From positions 525,934 to 589,933 of the forward strand of contig CAUYUJ010015504.1 in the NCBI GenBank assembly GCA_963575745.1: DNA of 64,000 nt. The letters run 5' to 3'. Positions 45,100-55,289 of the stretch are shown piece by piece. The position numbers and the translations under genes are program-made. Below the pieces are notes generated by a model. The model saw only the letters and a list, made by a program, of their open reading frames with translations, was not told where the DNA came from and made no database searches. Position 1 is the first letter of the stretch, and the number at the start of each line of letters is the position of its first letter. This stretch comes from Prorocentrum cordatum. Its lineage: Eukaryota > Sar > Dinophyceae > Prorocentrales > Prorocentraceae.

Positions 45100-45469
45100 G
45101 TCATGCGGAGCTCGGGCAAGCGCGCCACCGATGATCAGGAGAAGTGCTGCGCGGGGAAACGGAAGGTCTTGCGCCGCCACGGTACGTTGGTGACGAGGAG
45201 CGCCACCTCCGTCAACAAGGAGATGAAAGAGCAGATGGACTTCTACTTCCTCAACGGCCAGGTGCAAGTGCTCACGCTGACGGGTGCCCACGTCCCTGGC
45301 GCAGAGCACCTCGTCCAGGAGCACTTCGACGAGTCCGTGACCTTCAAGATTCTCGAAGTCGAGTACTCCAGCTGCGACCCGTCCTCTGCCGAGCACATGC
45401 AGGCGCACGGCAATCGCTGCATTGGCGGGCTACTGATGGTGGTTTCCCGCGGCATGAGTGTCAAGCCAG
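45100..45469 (+). CDS. Unrecognised large gene, exon A
   Basis: Coding-like frame from a possible acceptor CCCTCGCAG (ending 45099) or from ATG 45103 (MRSSGKRATDDQEKCCAGKR). It reads LVTRSATSVNKEMKEQMDFY, GQVQVLTLTGAHVPGAEHLV and CIGGLLMVVSRGMSVKPG. Without splicing it would stop at 45618 after an acidic tail (NEEESSPEEVAVSESD), making a free-standing 171-aa protein. With splicing at CCAG|GTGAGC (after 45469, phase 1) it joins exon B at an identical CAGGTGAG, giving SVKPGETVHLQ. No family is recognised. The unspliced 171-aa reading is a real alternative. Confidence 0.6.
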
Positions 45470-46183
45470 GTGAGCCGCTGCACAGCACGATTCGCGAGGT
45501 CTTTGCCGAGATCGCGGATCGCGATTTGCGGGAGGAGCTCCAGGCCGACCAGGACACCCAGGAGCTGAACGAGGAGGAGTCTTCACCAGAAGAGGTTGCG
45601 GTTTCAGAGAGCGACTGAGGTCCCGCCTCCAATTGCCCAGGCTAGGTGGTTCCCTAGACGTACAAGCGACGCCGAGGCGTCCCTCGGCACACCAGCCCCC
45701 GCGCTCCGAGAGGATGGTGCTGCGCCACAGCGCTGGAGGTCGAGCCAACATAACAAATCATCTTCATCATCACCCCTCCTCTCCTAGTCCTCGCCTCCTC
45801 TCCAAATCCACGCCTCGTCTCCTCCCCTAGTCCTCTCATCACCTCGTATCCTCCCGTACTCCCATCCTCCCCTCCTCCTCTCCGCCCCCAACTGCGATGA
45901 GGGTTCTCCAGAGATCCCTAGCGGCCACGCACCCACCCCTCCGTCGGGGCGACGAACGATGTGAGCTCTGGGGGGGGGGGGGGGGGGTCTAGCGGAGGAG
46001 ACGGGGAGGACAAGGATGATGGGAAGGATGCCATAGCCATTTTGGCGCAATCCGTCGAGCAGATGGATGCGTAACACACAGACACGAGCGGCATCATCCT
46101 TAGGATGCCGCTCGAACCAGAACGTAACTGGGTTGTTCTCCGCCATGCGGCGGCATGCGACGTTCTCGAGCACTTGGGGACAG
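45470..46183 (+). other. Candidate intron 1 (714 bp, GT-AG)
   Basis: Starts GTGAGCCGC and ends TTGGGGACAG. CAGGTGAG occurs at both edges, so the exact cut is ambiguous. It holds a 17-G run near 45971 and a spliced-leader-like sequence at 46031. A minus-strand frame here (ENNPVTFWFERHPKDDAARV) also looks protein-like, which keeps the intron call open. Confidence 0.45.
46031..46051 (+). other. Spliced-leader-like sequence 1
   Basis: CCATAGCCATTTTGGCGCAA matches the dinoflagellate spliced leader at 18 of 21 positions. By a simple equal-base count, a match this good is expected about 0.001 times in both strands of this window. It lies 54 bp before an ATG that opens the exon B frame (46105). Confidence 0.6.
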
Positions 46184-47541
46184 GTGAGACAGTTCACTTG
46201 CAGGGGAGGTGGCAACTCAGCGTGGTGGGCGATTCGGTCAAGATATGTTCCAAAACTGGTGATGGGAGTTTCTGGGCGCGAGAGCGCCTCACCAAAGCTT
46301 TGTACAGCGTGACTGGACCTGATAGCGACATACCTCGGCTTTACATAATGGACGTTGCAACGCACACTTCGAACTGGCGAGATGATTTGCTTCACACGCC
46401 AAGCAGGTCGTTGGTTTTTCAGTATACGGCTGACCGCTCGGTGGATCTGGAATGTTACCACAGCGCTCTGGCAAAGCCGAGGCGCGTCCGCTTCAACTTG
46501 GTCAGGGTGCTGGACTTCGTGATCGGTGGCGCTTTCGACGGGGAATGGATATGCAGAAGGAAAGCTATGCTGCGCAAGTACATGGTTGACGCTGGCGTTC
46601 CAGATGACCATTTGGTGGCATCGATGCGGTCCGCCCGCCACGCAGCGTTCCAGAGCAAGCGTGACCTCACCGACACGGACCTGACGATGTATGACCAGGA
46701 GTTCAGCGCCACAGCTGAGGCATGCGTCGCTATCGCTTGCGGCTTGGCCAACGGCAAAGCCCACGTGACGCTTGACCACGACGTCGGCGTGCACACAGCC
46801 TTCTTCATCGATGCGTTGCTGCTCAAGTGCTCGGCGGGTGATGGCATTCCCTTGACCATGGACTTCGGCAGTGGCGTGGTTGGCACAGTTCGCCTGTCGG
46901 GCTGCATGGCGCACTTCACCACAGGGAACCATCGTTTGGCACAGCGGTTTGCAGCCTTGTGTGGTGGAAGCATTTCGGCGCCGACTGGACAGGTGATGCT
47001 GGCGTGTTACGGAGCCATGAAGCAGAAGGGCAGGAACCCCGCCAGATTTGCCGTGGCAAAGGTCATCTTCGACACGTTGCTCGAGCTGGTCGCCTGCACT
47101 GTCGAAGCATCGAGGGGGGGGGCGTTTTGGACTGCCACGAATTCTTTGCATTTGCGGCCGCTGTATCGGCAGGGTAGCACTAAGGCTCGGAGGGTTTCAA
47201 TTCGATACAAGATGGAGGTGTGCAATGCCGTGGCGAACAACCCCTCCCTGCAGACGCCCGCCCAGTTCCTGGCGGCCGAGCAAGCCAGAGCAGCCCCTCA
47301 GGATACGAAGCGCATCAAGACCAAACGGAAGTGGATTACAAAGTGTCAGTTGCGAGCGGGCTCGGGTTCGGCATTCTCTAAGACTACGATGTCTCAGTAC
47401 TTGGCTTCTGGCAGGCTCATTCAGCGCAGCATGGTCAATGCCTCCATTATCTTGGACGCCACTCGGGCTGGCGGCAAGGACTGGATGCTCGTGGGCCTGT
47501 ACTCCCACGAGTCGCAGCAAGCCATGTGGCTACCACCGCAG
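46184..47541 (+). CDS. Unrecognised large gene, exon B
   Basis: The frame is open from ATG 46105 to 47667; the coding-like part is about 46184-47541. Typical segments: LQGRWQLSVVGDSVKICSKT, RPRVRFNLVRVLDFV-like KPRRVRFNLVRVLDFVIGGA, YDQEFSATAEACVAIACGLA, CSAGDGIPLTMDFGSGVVGT, RRVSIRYKMEVCNAVANNPS and DWMLVGLYSHESQQAMWLPP. After CCGCAG (47541) it becomes G-rich repeat, and GC at 47542 can act as a donor in phase 0. If exon A is not joined, this would instead be its own gene starting at ATG 46105, with the spliced-leader-like sequence just upstream. No domain is recognised; the protein is basic toward its end (DTKRIKTKRKWITKCQLRAG). Confidence 0.65.
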
Positions 47542-47970
47542 GCCGCGGGCTCCACCCCCAGGGGGCACGGGGGGGGTCTGGTTGGGCGCGCTTCGTTGGC
47601 CCAAGTCGTGTCTTGGAACACGCTGCAAAAGTGGTCCCGTTTCCCGGGGTCTCTGCGATCCCTGTAAAAAATCGGGTGCAAAAGTGGTCCCGTTTCCCGG
47701 GGTCTCCAAATCGGGCGCCCCGACATGGTCCGCGAAGCGTTGCTGACCCGACCCCCCTCGGGGCTGCAAAAGTGGTCCCGTTTCCCGGGGTCCCCCCCCC
47801 GCCAGGGGGGGGAGGCGGGGGAAGGGGTTGGGGGGGAGGCGAGGGGGAAGGGAGGAGGAAAAGGCTGTGGGAGGAGGGGGAGGGGGGCCACGATGGGAGG
47901 CGGCGAAGGGGGAGGCGAGGGAGGGAAAGGGGGGAGGGGGAGGGAGGTGTTTTTTTAAAGACGCTCTCAG
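47542..47970 (+). other. Candidate intron 2 (429 bp, GC-AG)
   Basis: Starts GCCGCGGG and ends ACGCTCTCAG; CAGGC occurs at both edges and both sides are phase 0. It holds the three 28-bp repeats at 47624-47792 and G-rich low-complexity DNA. GC donors are known to be common in dinoflagellate introns. Confidence 0.5.
47624..47792 (+). repeat. Three copies of a 28-bp repeat
   Basis: AAAAGTGGTCCCGTTTCCCG within a 28-29-bp unit (from TGCAAAAG to GGGGTC) at 47624-47652, 47677-47705 and 47765-47792, spaced 53 and 88 bp. The unit contains the palindromic word CCCGTTTCCCGGGG. Confidence 0.9.
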
Positions 47971-49423
47971 GCTCTTCGGACACTGAGCATCAGGGAGAAG
48001 GCGGCTGGCAGCGCCTACACAGGGGAGGAGAAGCTGGCCCACCACGAGGACATGATGAGCTTCGTGAAGAAGCGCCAGGCCCAGTCCCATGGAGGTCCGT
48101 CCGTGGCAACCAAGCGCGCCAAGAAGATGAAGGAGGCACCGCGGATGGCTTCGTTCGATTGGCTGTGCTGCACAGAGACTGCTCTTCGGTCCGTCAACAA
48201 GTCCCTCTTGAACTGGATCCCCAAGGACACCGACGTCCCCGAGGCCCCTTGGGGGGATCAGCCGCTCCCAGCCTGCCTGACCGTCGTGATGGACCAGGAG
48301 CAGAAGCAGTGGTGCGCCGCCTACTTCCTCAGTTACAAGTGCCAGGGGAATTTCGTGTGGCTGTTTGGTCAGATGCATCGCCGCTGCAACGACGTTGATC
48401 GTGGGCTGATCCAGGCAGGTTGCTATGGTACGTGCTTGCTGAGGTTGTTCGAGGCGAACATCGCTTACGGACCATGGCTCAATGGGCAGTTCTTCGAGGA
48501 GATGCAGGACATGGCCAAGGAGCTCGTCCAGGCGATGTCTCCAGATGACCCCCTCCTTCTGAAGCTATGGCCGCACATCTGCACCGACCACTCCTGGGCG
48601 ACGCCATGGCAGACAGATGCACAGGCGCGGGCGAGGTTCATCAAGACGTTCGCGTGCGAAGCCCCGTTCCAGATCAAGGGCAGCAAGGCCGCTGTCAAAC
48701 GCTGGTTCTCCATCCTGAAGTGCATGAGGGAGGGGGACATCCACTACCACGCGAAGTTGCTGGTCCTCGCAGCCATCGCCATGAAGAAGGGCTGGTCCGA
48801 GAACTGGGACGACCTCTGGAATCCTGGTCCGAGGCTGGCGGCTGCTAGCCAATTGGCGATTGTGCCCTACTCCGCCGCGGGCAGTGCAGCTGGAGGCGCT
48901 TCAAGTTCCTCCGACGCCCACGCCAAGGCGAAAGCCAAGGCGCCAGCGGCTGCAAAGGCCAAGGCATCCGCGAAGGCCAAGATATCATCCATGCTAAGGG
49001 CCTCGGCCAATAAGCTCCACGTGCTTGCCAAGGCCATGGCGAACCCCGACTTGATCGTGAAGAGCAGGATGATCATATGCGTGGCAGGGCCCCTGGAGCG
49101 CGAGCATTCCGTAGCTACAGAGATGAAGGGATCCGATGCCACGCTGGCCTACTACGTTGGCATTGCGAACTTCAGCTGGCTCGACACCCTCAAGAACTCG
49201 TACCGCATGCTCAACTCCCCTGCGCAGCTCAAGCGGATCGGCTTCACCGTGGAGTTCGACCCCGAGCTGCGGACCCGCCTCAACGTGAACCACCCCAAGG
49301 TTGCGTACGAGAACTCGCTCGCCGAGCAGATGCACGAGCTCTTCGTGTGCATTGCGTCGGAGAGGGCGGCCAGCATGGCCAGGTGCTCGTGGACCTACCC
49401 CTACGCGCTGGCGCCGATTGCAG
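47971..49423 (+). CDS. Unrecognised large gene, exon C
   Basis: Open without a stop from the acceptor at 47971 (ALRTLSIREKAAGSAYTGEE) past ATG 48052. Segments: FDWLCCTETALRSVNKSLLN, QWCAAYFLSYKCQGNFVWLF, HICTDHSWATPWQTDAQARA and FQIKGSKAAVKRWFSILKCM; then an Ala/Lys linker (AKAKAKAPAAAKAKASAKAK) that is probably flexible or nucleic-acid-binding; then CVAGPLEREHSVATEMKGSD and MHELFVCIASERAASMARCS. Coding quality drops after APIAG (GCAG ending 49423), where a GC donor in phase 1 fits exon D and the joined reading is APIAGIASEFEG. Unspliced, the frame would run to 49584. No family is recognised. Confidence 0.7.
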
Positions 49424-50063
49424 GCACCTGTCCAACAGCGGCTGCGACGTGCTTGGCATCGCTACGCACCCTGGGCGTTGCAAACAACGCGTGTGAATGG
49501 TATCGATCCAAGGGCCTGGGGTGGAGTCGGATGGGAGATGGAGGGGAGGGAGGAGAGCGGACACTGGGGGATGAGGTATTATGATGATGGGAAGGGGGGT
49601 GACGGCGAGGAGGAGTGTGGGATGGGCCACAGGGGTGCGAGGATGGTGTATAGGGGAGGGTGGGAGGGGGACGGCCGATCAGGAGACGATGCCCTTCTTG
49701 GGGGGCTTGAGCTCGTCCTCCTCCTCATCCTCCTCCTCCTCCTCCTCCTCTCCTTCGCTCCTCAGCCTCACCCCCGCCCTCTGGGCCCCACCCCCTGGGT
49801 TAAGTGCCGCTGGCCTGGTCTCGAGGGCTGCTCGAACTTCCCGAGGCCACTCCTCCGACCTCATTTCTCCTCCAGCCTCCTCATTTACACCCCCTCCTTA
49901 CCACCGTCCGTGTCATCCTCCTACACTCCTATTCTGGCCCCCTCGCACCCGTGCCTCCGCCCACTCCTCCTACTGAGACCTGGCGCCCCTCCTCCTACTC
50001 ACTACGTCCTCCCTTGTCTTTTTGTGTTGATTTCGCCCCGATGAATTCGGATGCGTTGCTCAG
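49424..50063 (+). other. Candidate intron 3 (640 bp, GC-AG)
   Basis: Starts GCACCTGTCC and ends GTTGCTCAG; CAGGCA occurs at both edges and phase (1) is kept. It contains GGGAGG-rich and CTCCTC repeats. Confidence 0.5.
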
Positions 50064-51580
50064 GCATCGCCTCCGAATTCGAAGGCGTGGACTGGGAGGC
50101 CTTCTTGGCCGCTCGCAGGGTCACCAGCCCGATCGTCGAGCCGATGGTCGCGCGGAACAGCCTGAACGTCAGGCCCATGAGAGACTTCTGCCGCTTCGCG
50201 AGCTCTGTGGGCTGGCAGCTGTGCCCGTCCCTCGTATCGTACGTCAGGAAGCTCTTCAGCGGCTTCGGCAATGACAAGCTCATCGAGGATGCATTGTCAA
50301 AAGTCAGGGACTCCGAGTCGCGTTCTTCCAGCAGCAAGCACATGGCCCCTTGGCGGGTGTGGCAATCGCCCCACATCGCTGGCCAGTACGCGCAGTGCAA
50401 CATGGACGAGATCAACACCGACGGCGTCATCCCTTTAGAGGACTTCGGCGACGTGAGCAGCCTATTCACGTCCGACGTCGTCGACATGGAGGCGCTGGCC
50501 ACGTTGCGAGGCATTCGTGGCGAGCAGGACTGGGTGACGTTCAACGCGATGAGCGCTCGCCGACAGGCTGCTGACCACCATCTCCATCGCGAGCTCGCGG
50601 CCACCAAGAACTGGCCGCTCTCCAACACGGCGTGGAGGGCTGCATTGCTGCCGCCCCGCATGTTCGTCCACTTGGAAGGCCCGCACCCGACGGTGGTCCT
50701 CGTGCTCTACGTTAGCGAGTCGGCGATCTTGGGATGGCCTGCTGCGCGCGTGCCTGGGACAGAGTATGTGACGCTGGACATCCACTCGCCGAAGTTGACG
50801 TGGCACACGGTTCATAAGCTAGAGTTGGTCAGAGTGGTGCCGCACCGTGTCGTGTCGCCGTTGCATGCGTTTCTCGACGGCACCCTCACGAGTTCCAACA
50901 TGGGCGTGTTGACCAAGCTCGCGGATCCGATCCCATTGTTGGACTACTTGGTGTCGGTAGGCTTCGCGGGTATCTCGGAGGCCTTGCTCAAGAAGCTCTT
51001 CGGCGTCAAGTCGAAGAGCGGCCTGCCTGATCAGTGCATCCAGGACTTGGACTACGAGACCACCTTGGCCATCACCCTCATGAAGGAGCTCAAGCCAGAC
51101 ATGACGAGCGACGAGTCCCAGGCGGCCATGATGAAGCGCCTCACCAAGCAGCCCGAGGACGACTGGGACGAGTACGTGGACATCGGCGACATCGACGGGG
51201 TCGTGTCGCCAAGCGACAGGCAGAAGGTGCAGGAGTTCGACAAGGGCCTCAAGGCGAACGCGGAGCTGCGCGACGCCATCATGACGGCCATCGGCAACGC
51301 GTCCAAGACGCTGTTCAAGAAAGGCCCTGCCGCTCCTTCCAAGAAGGCCGCGGCTGGGGCCAACGTCAGCCACCACCAGTGGTGGAACCAGGTGAAAGGT
51401 GATCGCGCTTGGCTCGAGAAGCACCGCCCCCCGATCGGGGGCATCTACGTGGACGACACCGCGGGCCGCTTCCAGCTGAGCTACCCAGGTTTCCAGCCGC
51501 GCTCGGTGTCGTGGACGCGGCGCGGCATGGACGTGGCCAACGCCGAGGCCTGCAGCATCTTGTGGGAGTGGCACTCCAAG
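50064..51580 (+). CDS. Unrecognised large gene, exon D
   Basis: Coding-like frame of about 505 codons. Segments: SEFEGVDWEAFLAARRVTSP, FASSVGWQLCPSLVSYVRKL, MLPPRMFVHLEGPHP-like LLPPRMFVHLEGPHPTVVLV, YVTLDIHSPKLTWHTVHKLE, LLDYLVSVGFAGISEALLKK, an acidic stretch (KQPEDDWDEYVDIGDIDGVV), a basic linker (KKGPAAPSKKAAAGANVS) and HHQWWNQVKGDRAWLEKHRP then YPGFQPRSVSWTRRGMDVAN. The start could instead be ATG 50051. After HSK (51580) it dissolves into poly-Pro/Arg from CTC repeats, so a GC donor at 51581 is likely. No domain is recognised. Confidence 0.7.
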
Positions 51581-52204
51581 GCCACTCCTCATCGTCGTCG
51601 TCGTCGTCATCCTCCTCCTCCTCCTCCTCCACCTCCTCCTCCTCCTCCTCCTCCTCCTCGTCGTTCTCCTCCTCCTCCTCCTCCTCCTCCTCCTCTTCCT
51701 CCTCCTCCTCCTCCTCCTCCTCCTCATCCTCCTCCTCCTCCACCCCGCCCGCGCAAGGCGGTGCCTGGCGTCGTGGTCCCCGCTGGGCTGCGCCCGCCGT
51801 GAGGACGGCGGCCGTGCCCGACGGCGGGGAGGAGGAGGAGGAGGAGAACGAGGATGAGGAGGAGGAGGAGAATGAGGAGGACGGACGGAGGAGGACGGAC
51901 GGAGGAGGAAGGAGGAAGGAGGGAGGAGGAGGAGGAGGAGGAGGAGGAGAAGGAGGAGGAGGAGGACGAGGAGGAGGAGGAGGAGGAGGAGGAGGTGGAT
52001 GATGAGGGGGGCAGGCGGCATCAGGATACTGGGGACGATAGTGGGGAGGAAGAGGACGAGGACGAGGAGGAGGAAGGAGGAGGACAAGGAGGGGAATGGC
52101 GCGGGCGCGGAACTGGATGACGAGTCAAGGGGGGGGTGGGAGCGGGAAGGAAGGGGGAGGAGCTTGGGGAGCGGATGGGGGGACATATACGGAGGAGCAG
52201 GAGG

Positions 52205-52315
52205 GGTAAGTAGGGGCGGCAGCCAGCCCGTCGCCCGACGCCCGACGCCCGACGCCAGCCCGTCGCCCGACGCCCGACGCCAGCCCGTCGCCCAACGCCC
52301 GACGCTCGTGGAGCG
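52205..52315. repeat. CCCGACGCCCGACGCCAG minisatellite
   Basis: About four units of roughly 25 bp (CCAGCCCGTCGCCCGACGCC), ending in a GTGGAGCGACGCTCGTGG inverted word. Confidence 0.85.
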
Positions 52316-53133
52316 ACGCTCGTGGCGAGTGAACCGCCACCCTCCTCCTCCTCCTCCTCCACCTCCTCCTCCTCCTCCTCATCCCACGTGTCCCTCCATG
52401 TTCACTTTCGCTCGCCCTCCGCGCCCGCCCCGCACTTCTCCTCCTCCCCCTCCTCCCCCTTTTTCCTCCCCCTTCGCCCCCTTCCTCGCCTGCTCCTCCG
52501 CCTCCACTTCCTCCTGGGCCCCCTCAAGAGGGGGAGCGCGAGAGAGAGGAGGACGACGAAGAGGACGAGGACGAGGAGGGCGAGGAGAAGGACGACGACG
52601 ACGAGGAGGACGAGGAGGAGGAGGAGGAGGAGGAGGAGGAGGAGGAGGAGGCGGAGGCGGAGGTGGAGGAGGAAGAGGAGGAGGAGGAGGAGGAGGAGGG
52701 AGGAGGAGGGGAGGGGAAGGAGGAGGAGGAGGAGGAGGAGGAGGAGGAGGAGGAGGAGGAGGAGGAGGAGGAGGAGGGAGGAGGGAGGAGGAGGAGGAGG
52801 AGGAGGCGAGGAGGGAGGAGGGAGGGAGGAGGTGGAGGAGGAGGAGGAGGAAGTGGAGGACGAGGAGGAGGAGGAGGAGGAGGAGGAGGAGGAGGCGGCG
52901 GACGCCGCCCTCGACCCCCCCCCCCCCGCGCTGGGCGGCGACGGACGCCGCGGTCGAGGCGGGCCTGGACGCGACCCGCCCCCCTCCGCCGCGGGGAGGG
53001 GCAGCAGCGGGAAAGGGGGCAGTGACGGCAGGAGAAAGAGAAGGAGGAGGACACCGAGGACGAGGATGAGGCGGATGATCCCCTCTCTCGTCCTCTCCCT
53101 CCTCCCCCTCCTCCTCCCCCCCCTCCTCCACCC

Positions 53134-53154
53134 ACGTGGCCATTTTGGCTCAAG
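53134..53154 (+). other. Spliced-leader-like sequence 2
   Basis: Contains GCCATTTTGGCTCAAG exactly and matches the dinoflagellate spliced leader at 19 of 21 positions overall. Chance expectation in the window is below 0.001 on an equal-base count. Such relics are known to mark mRNAs copied back into dinoflagellate genomes. Confidence 0.75.
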
Positions 53155-53191
53155 CCAGGCGATTGGCGCCAGGTGCGGGGCATCATTGGAG

Positions 53192-53257
53192 GCCCCTGAG
53201 CTCTGGGCACTCGAAGACCTTCGTGGGTCTTCGCTACTTCGGCCAGGTGGCCTCTGA
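53192..53257 (+). CDS. Unrecognised large gene, possible terminal exon E
   Basis: Twenty-one codons (APELWALEDLRGSSLLRPGG then Leu) and a TGA, in phase 0 with exon D if joined at AAG|GCC / GAG|GCC. It would complete a gene of about 1,586 codons (exons A-E). Because it follows a spliced-leader-like sequence by 37 bp, it could instead be the 5' part of another transcript. Short and without motifs, so weak. Confidence 0.3.
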   Translation, partial: APELWALEDLRGSSLLRPGGL

Positions 53258-53419
53258 AACCGCCTCCGTCCTGACGGCGTCATTCTCTTGATTCCCAGGG
53301 GGCGAGTAGTACCCTAGCGGGGGGGGGATGGGGCAATGCGGCGAAAAGGAGGATGAGTCGGAAGGCGTGGATGAAACGGGGAAAAGGAGGGGGAAGGATA
53401 ATGAGGGTGGTTGAGGGGG
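53258..53419. other. No recognisable feature
   Basis: Short flank with a G-rich patch near 53318-53330. Confidence 0.35.
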
Positions 53420-53560
53420 GCCGGGGACGCTCAGGGCCCCTCGCGGGGCCCTCTCGGAGCCACCCCGGGGCTCTCCACGCGCCTCTGAAGACACCGAAAG
53501 GGCCCCAAGATAACCCCAAGAGGGCCCCAAGAGAGCCCCAAGAGGGGCCCTGAGAGTTCC
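53420..53560. repeat. GGCCCCAAGAG repeat, locus 3
   Basis: Several GGGCCCCAAGA(G/T)A units at 15-25-bp spacing, like 42365-42660 and 44150-45010. Confidence 0.6.
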
Positions 53561-53574
53561 CCCCTGCTGTCAAG

Positions 53575-53745
53575 ATGGCGGACCTTGCCGCTGGGGTCTG
53601 CGGTGGAGATCCCTATGGGGCCGCAAGCCGTTTGATGGGTGCGCTCAAATGGAGCGGCGTCGCCTTGTGGACCCTGCCACTGGCGCCTCCGGTGGGGCCC
53701 CCTTTGGGGCCGCGGAACGATGTGTTGGGCGTGCCGAAAGAAAGA
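53575..53745 (+). repeat. Dispersed ~90-bp satellite, array 4
   Basis: About two units (GGTGGAGATCCCTATGGGGC, then GGTGGGGCCCCCTTTGGGGC) of the 56280-57610 family. Confidence 0.75.
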
Positions 53746-55285
53746 AATTATACAGGGAGGGGCAGGAACGGAAAACAGGGAGAAGAGGGAGGAAGGAGGG
53801 GGGCGACGACGAGGAAGGGGGAAGGGGAAGAGAAACGATGGGGCCGGAAGGAGGGGGGGCGAATTAATAGGGCGAGGTGGGAGGGGGAGGGGAAGACGTG
53901 GAAAAGGGGGAGGGAGGGCCAGGGAGGGGGAAAGCCAAGGAAAAGGGGAGGGATGGGGCAGGGGGGAGGGTGGACGAAGTAGTAGGGAGGAGGAAAAAAG
54001 GGTGATAAAGGGAGAGGGTTGGAAGATGAGGGAAAACCGTGAAACATCGTTGCAACCACCAGCCCCAACTTGTCCGCAGCAGGGCCCAGATTTCTCCTCG
54101 ACGCCCCTGCGAGGCTCCCACGAGTGCCACCTGAAGGCCCATGACGCCGCCGAGAACGTCCACGAGGCTTTGCAAGTTTTGCACGAAAGCACCCAAGGCA
54201 TCTTGGAAATCCCTTCACACAAAAAAAGCGAAACCTGCACCAACATCCAAAAGGCTTGCGACCCACAGCGCCGGCATAGCGGCGGGGTTCGCCACAGGCA
54301 TCGGAACGCCAACGCCTTCCCCCCCCCCAATTTCCGATGGAAACTTCCTGGGGCGAACTCCACGCAGCGCTCGCCCCGGCCGAACGACGCCCCCCCCGAA
54401 GGGTTGGACCAGGCAAGCTGAAGTCGGGGATGCCCGCCACCATGTCCCCTCGCTCTCTTCCTCCTCCTCATCATTTTCCTCCTCCTCCTCCTGCCAATCT
54501 CCCCCCCCCTCCTCTCCCTCCCCCGCCGCGCCGCCACGTCCCCCCCTTCGCCGCAGAATGCTACCGCGCGCCCGTTAGGACCGCGAGTCGCCCGGCGAAC
54601 GCGAGAGTAGTAAGATGACATGTTTCCGACATGATGCGTGGGCGCCCAATGCGCGGGCCTACGTGACACGTCGAGGGCGCCTGACACGCGCCCGCGATAC
54701 AATTCACAATCGAAATCGGAAAATTAGCTCCGGCGGCGCACATGCGGTGGGACACGCATGCGTTCGGCGTCACCCGCGCGGGGTGGCTAACAAATTCGCG
54801 GCGTTGCGGTAAAAATGCCATTGTGCCCAACATCGTTTCGAAGCGCGCTGCGGTGCGCCGCGCTAGCGCGCGTGGACTGCGGCCTGCATGCGGTCCGCGC
54901 ACTAGTACGAGCGATTGAGTCTGAAAAGGCAAGGCGTGGCACGTGCGTCATGAAAACGCGGCACACGGCAGAAACAATTATGAGAAGGAAACTCGCGCGC
55001 TTCGCGTGCGTCCGTCGACCGACATTGCTAAATCAGGGCAAGCGCGCGGCGACGACCGCATTTGTTCCCACCAATCAATATGGCAAAAAAATACAAAACA
55101 AATTTGTCGAGGCCCTGGTTTTGTTTCCTGGTGGGGGAGGGGCCCGACTGTTCTGCTTGCCGTAGGCCGTGGTGGTGCACAGGCGCTGGCCCCCACCACA
55201 GCGCTGCAATAAACCCGGCGAGCCCGAATAAGCTTCGCTGAACAAAACATATTTTGCACGCTGTGTACGGACCCGGCAAGGACAG
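53746..55285. other. Low-complexity then unassigned DNA
   Basis: G-rich DNA at 53750-54030 and C-rich DNA at 54450-54560, otherwise mixed. A frame from about 54141 (HESTQGILEIPSHKKSETCT) has no known motif. Nothing identifiable at 54600-55285. Confidence 0.4.
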
Positions 55286-55289
55286 TGCG

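Larger units (their letters stand above)
51581..53191 (+). other. Candidate intron 4 (1.6 kb, GC-AG) full of simple repeats
   Basis: Starts GCCACTCCTC and ends CATCATTGGAG; AGGCC occurs at both edges (phase 0 both sides). It holds (CTC)n at 51600-51740, (GAG)n at 51820-52120, the GACGCC minisatellite at 52205-52315, (CTC)n at 52340-52520, (GAG)n at 52540-52900, and a spliced-leader-like sequence 37 bp before its end. The acceptor has little pyrimidine tract, so this is the weakest of the four. Confidence 0.35.

Noticed and set aside
45784-47151. A 455-codon minus-strand frame opposite exon B
   Set aside because: Most of it mirrors the strong plus-strand coding segment. Only a short part (46010-46180) looks protein-like, and this is mentioned under intron 1.
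47526-48398. A 290-codon plus frame overlapping exon C
   Set aside because: Its Gly/Arg-rich composition comes from G-rich intron DNA and an off-frame reading of exon C.
51834-52900. Poly-Glu, poly-Arg and poly-Gly frames
   Set aside because: Translations of (GAG)n simple repeats.
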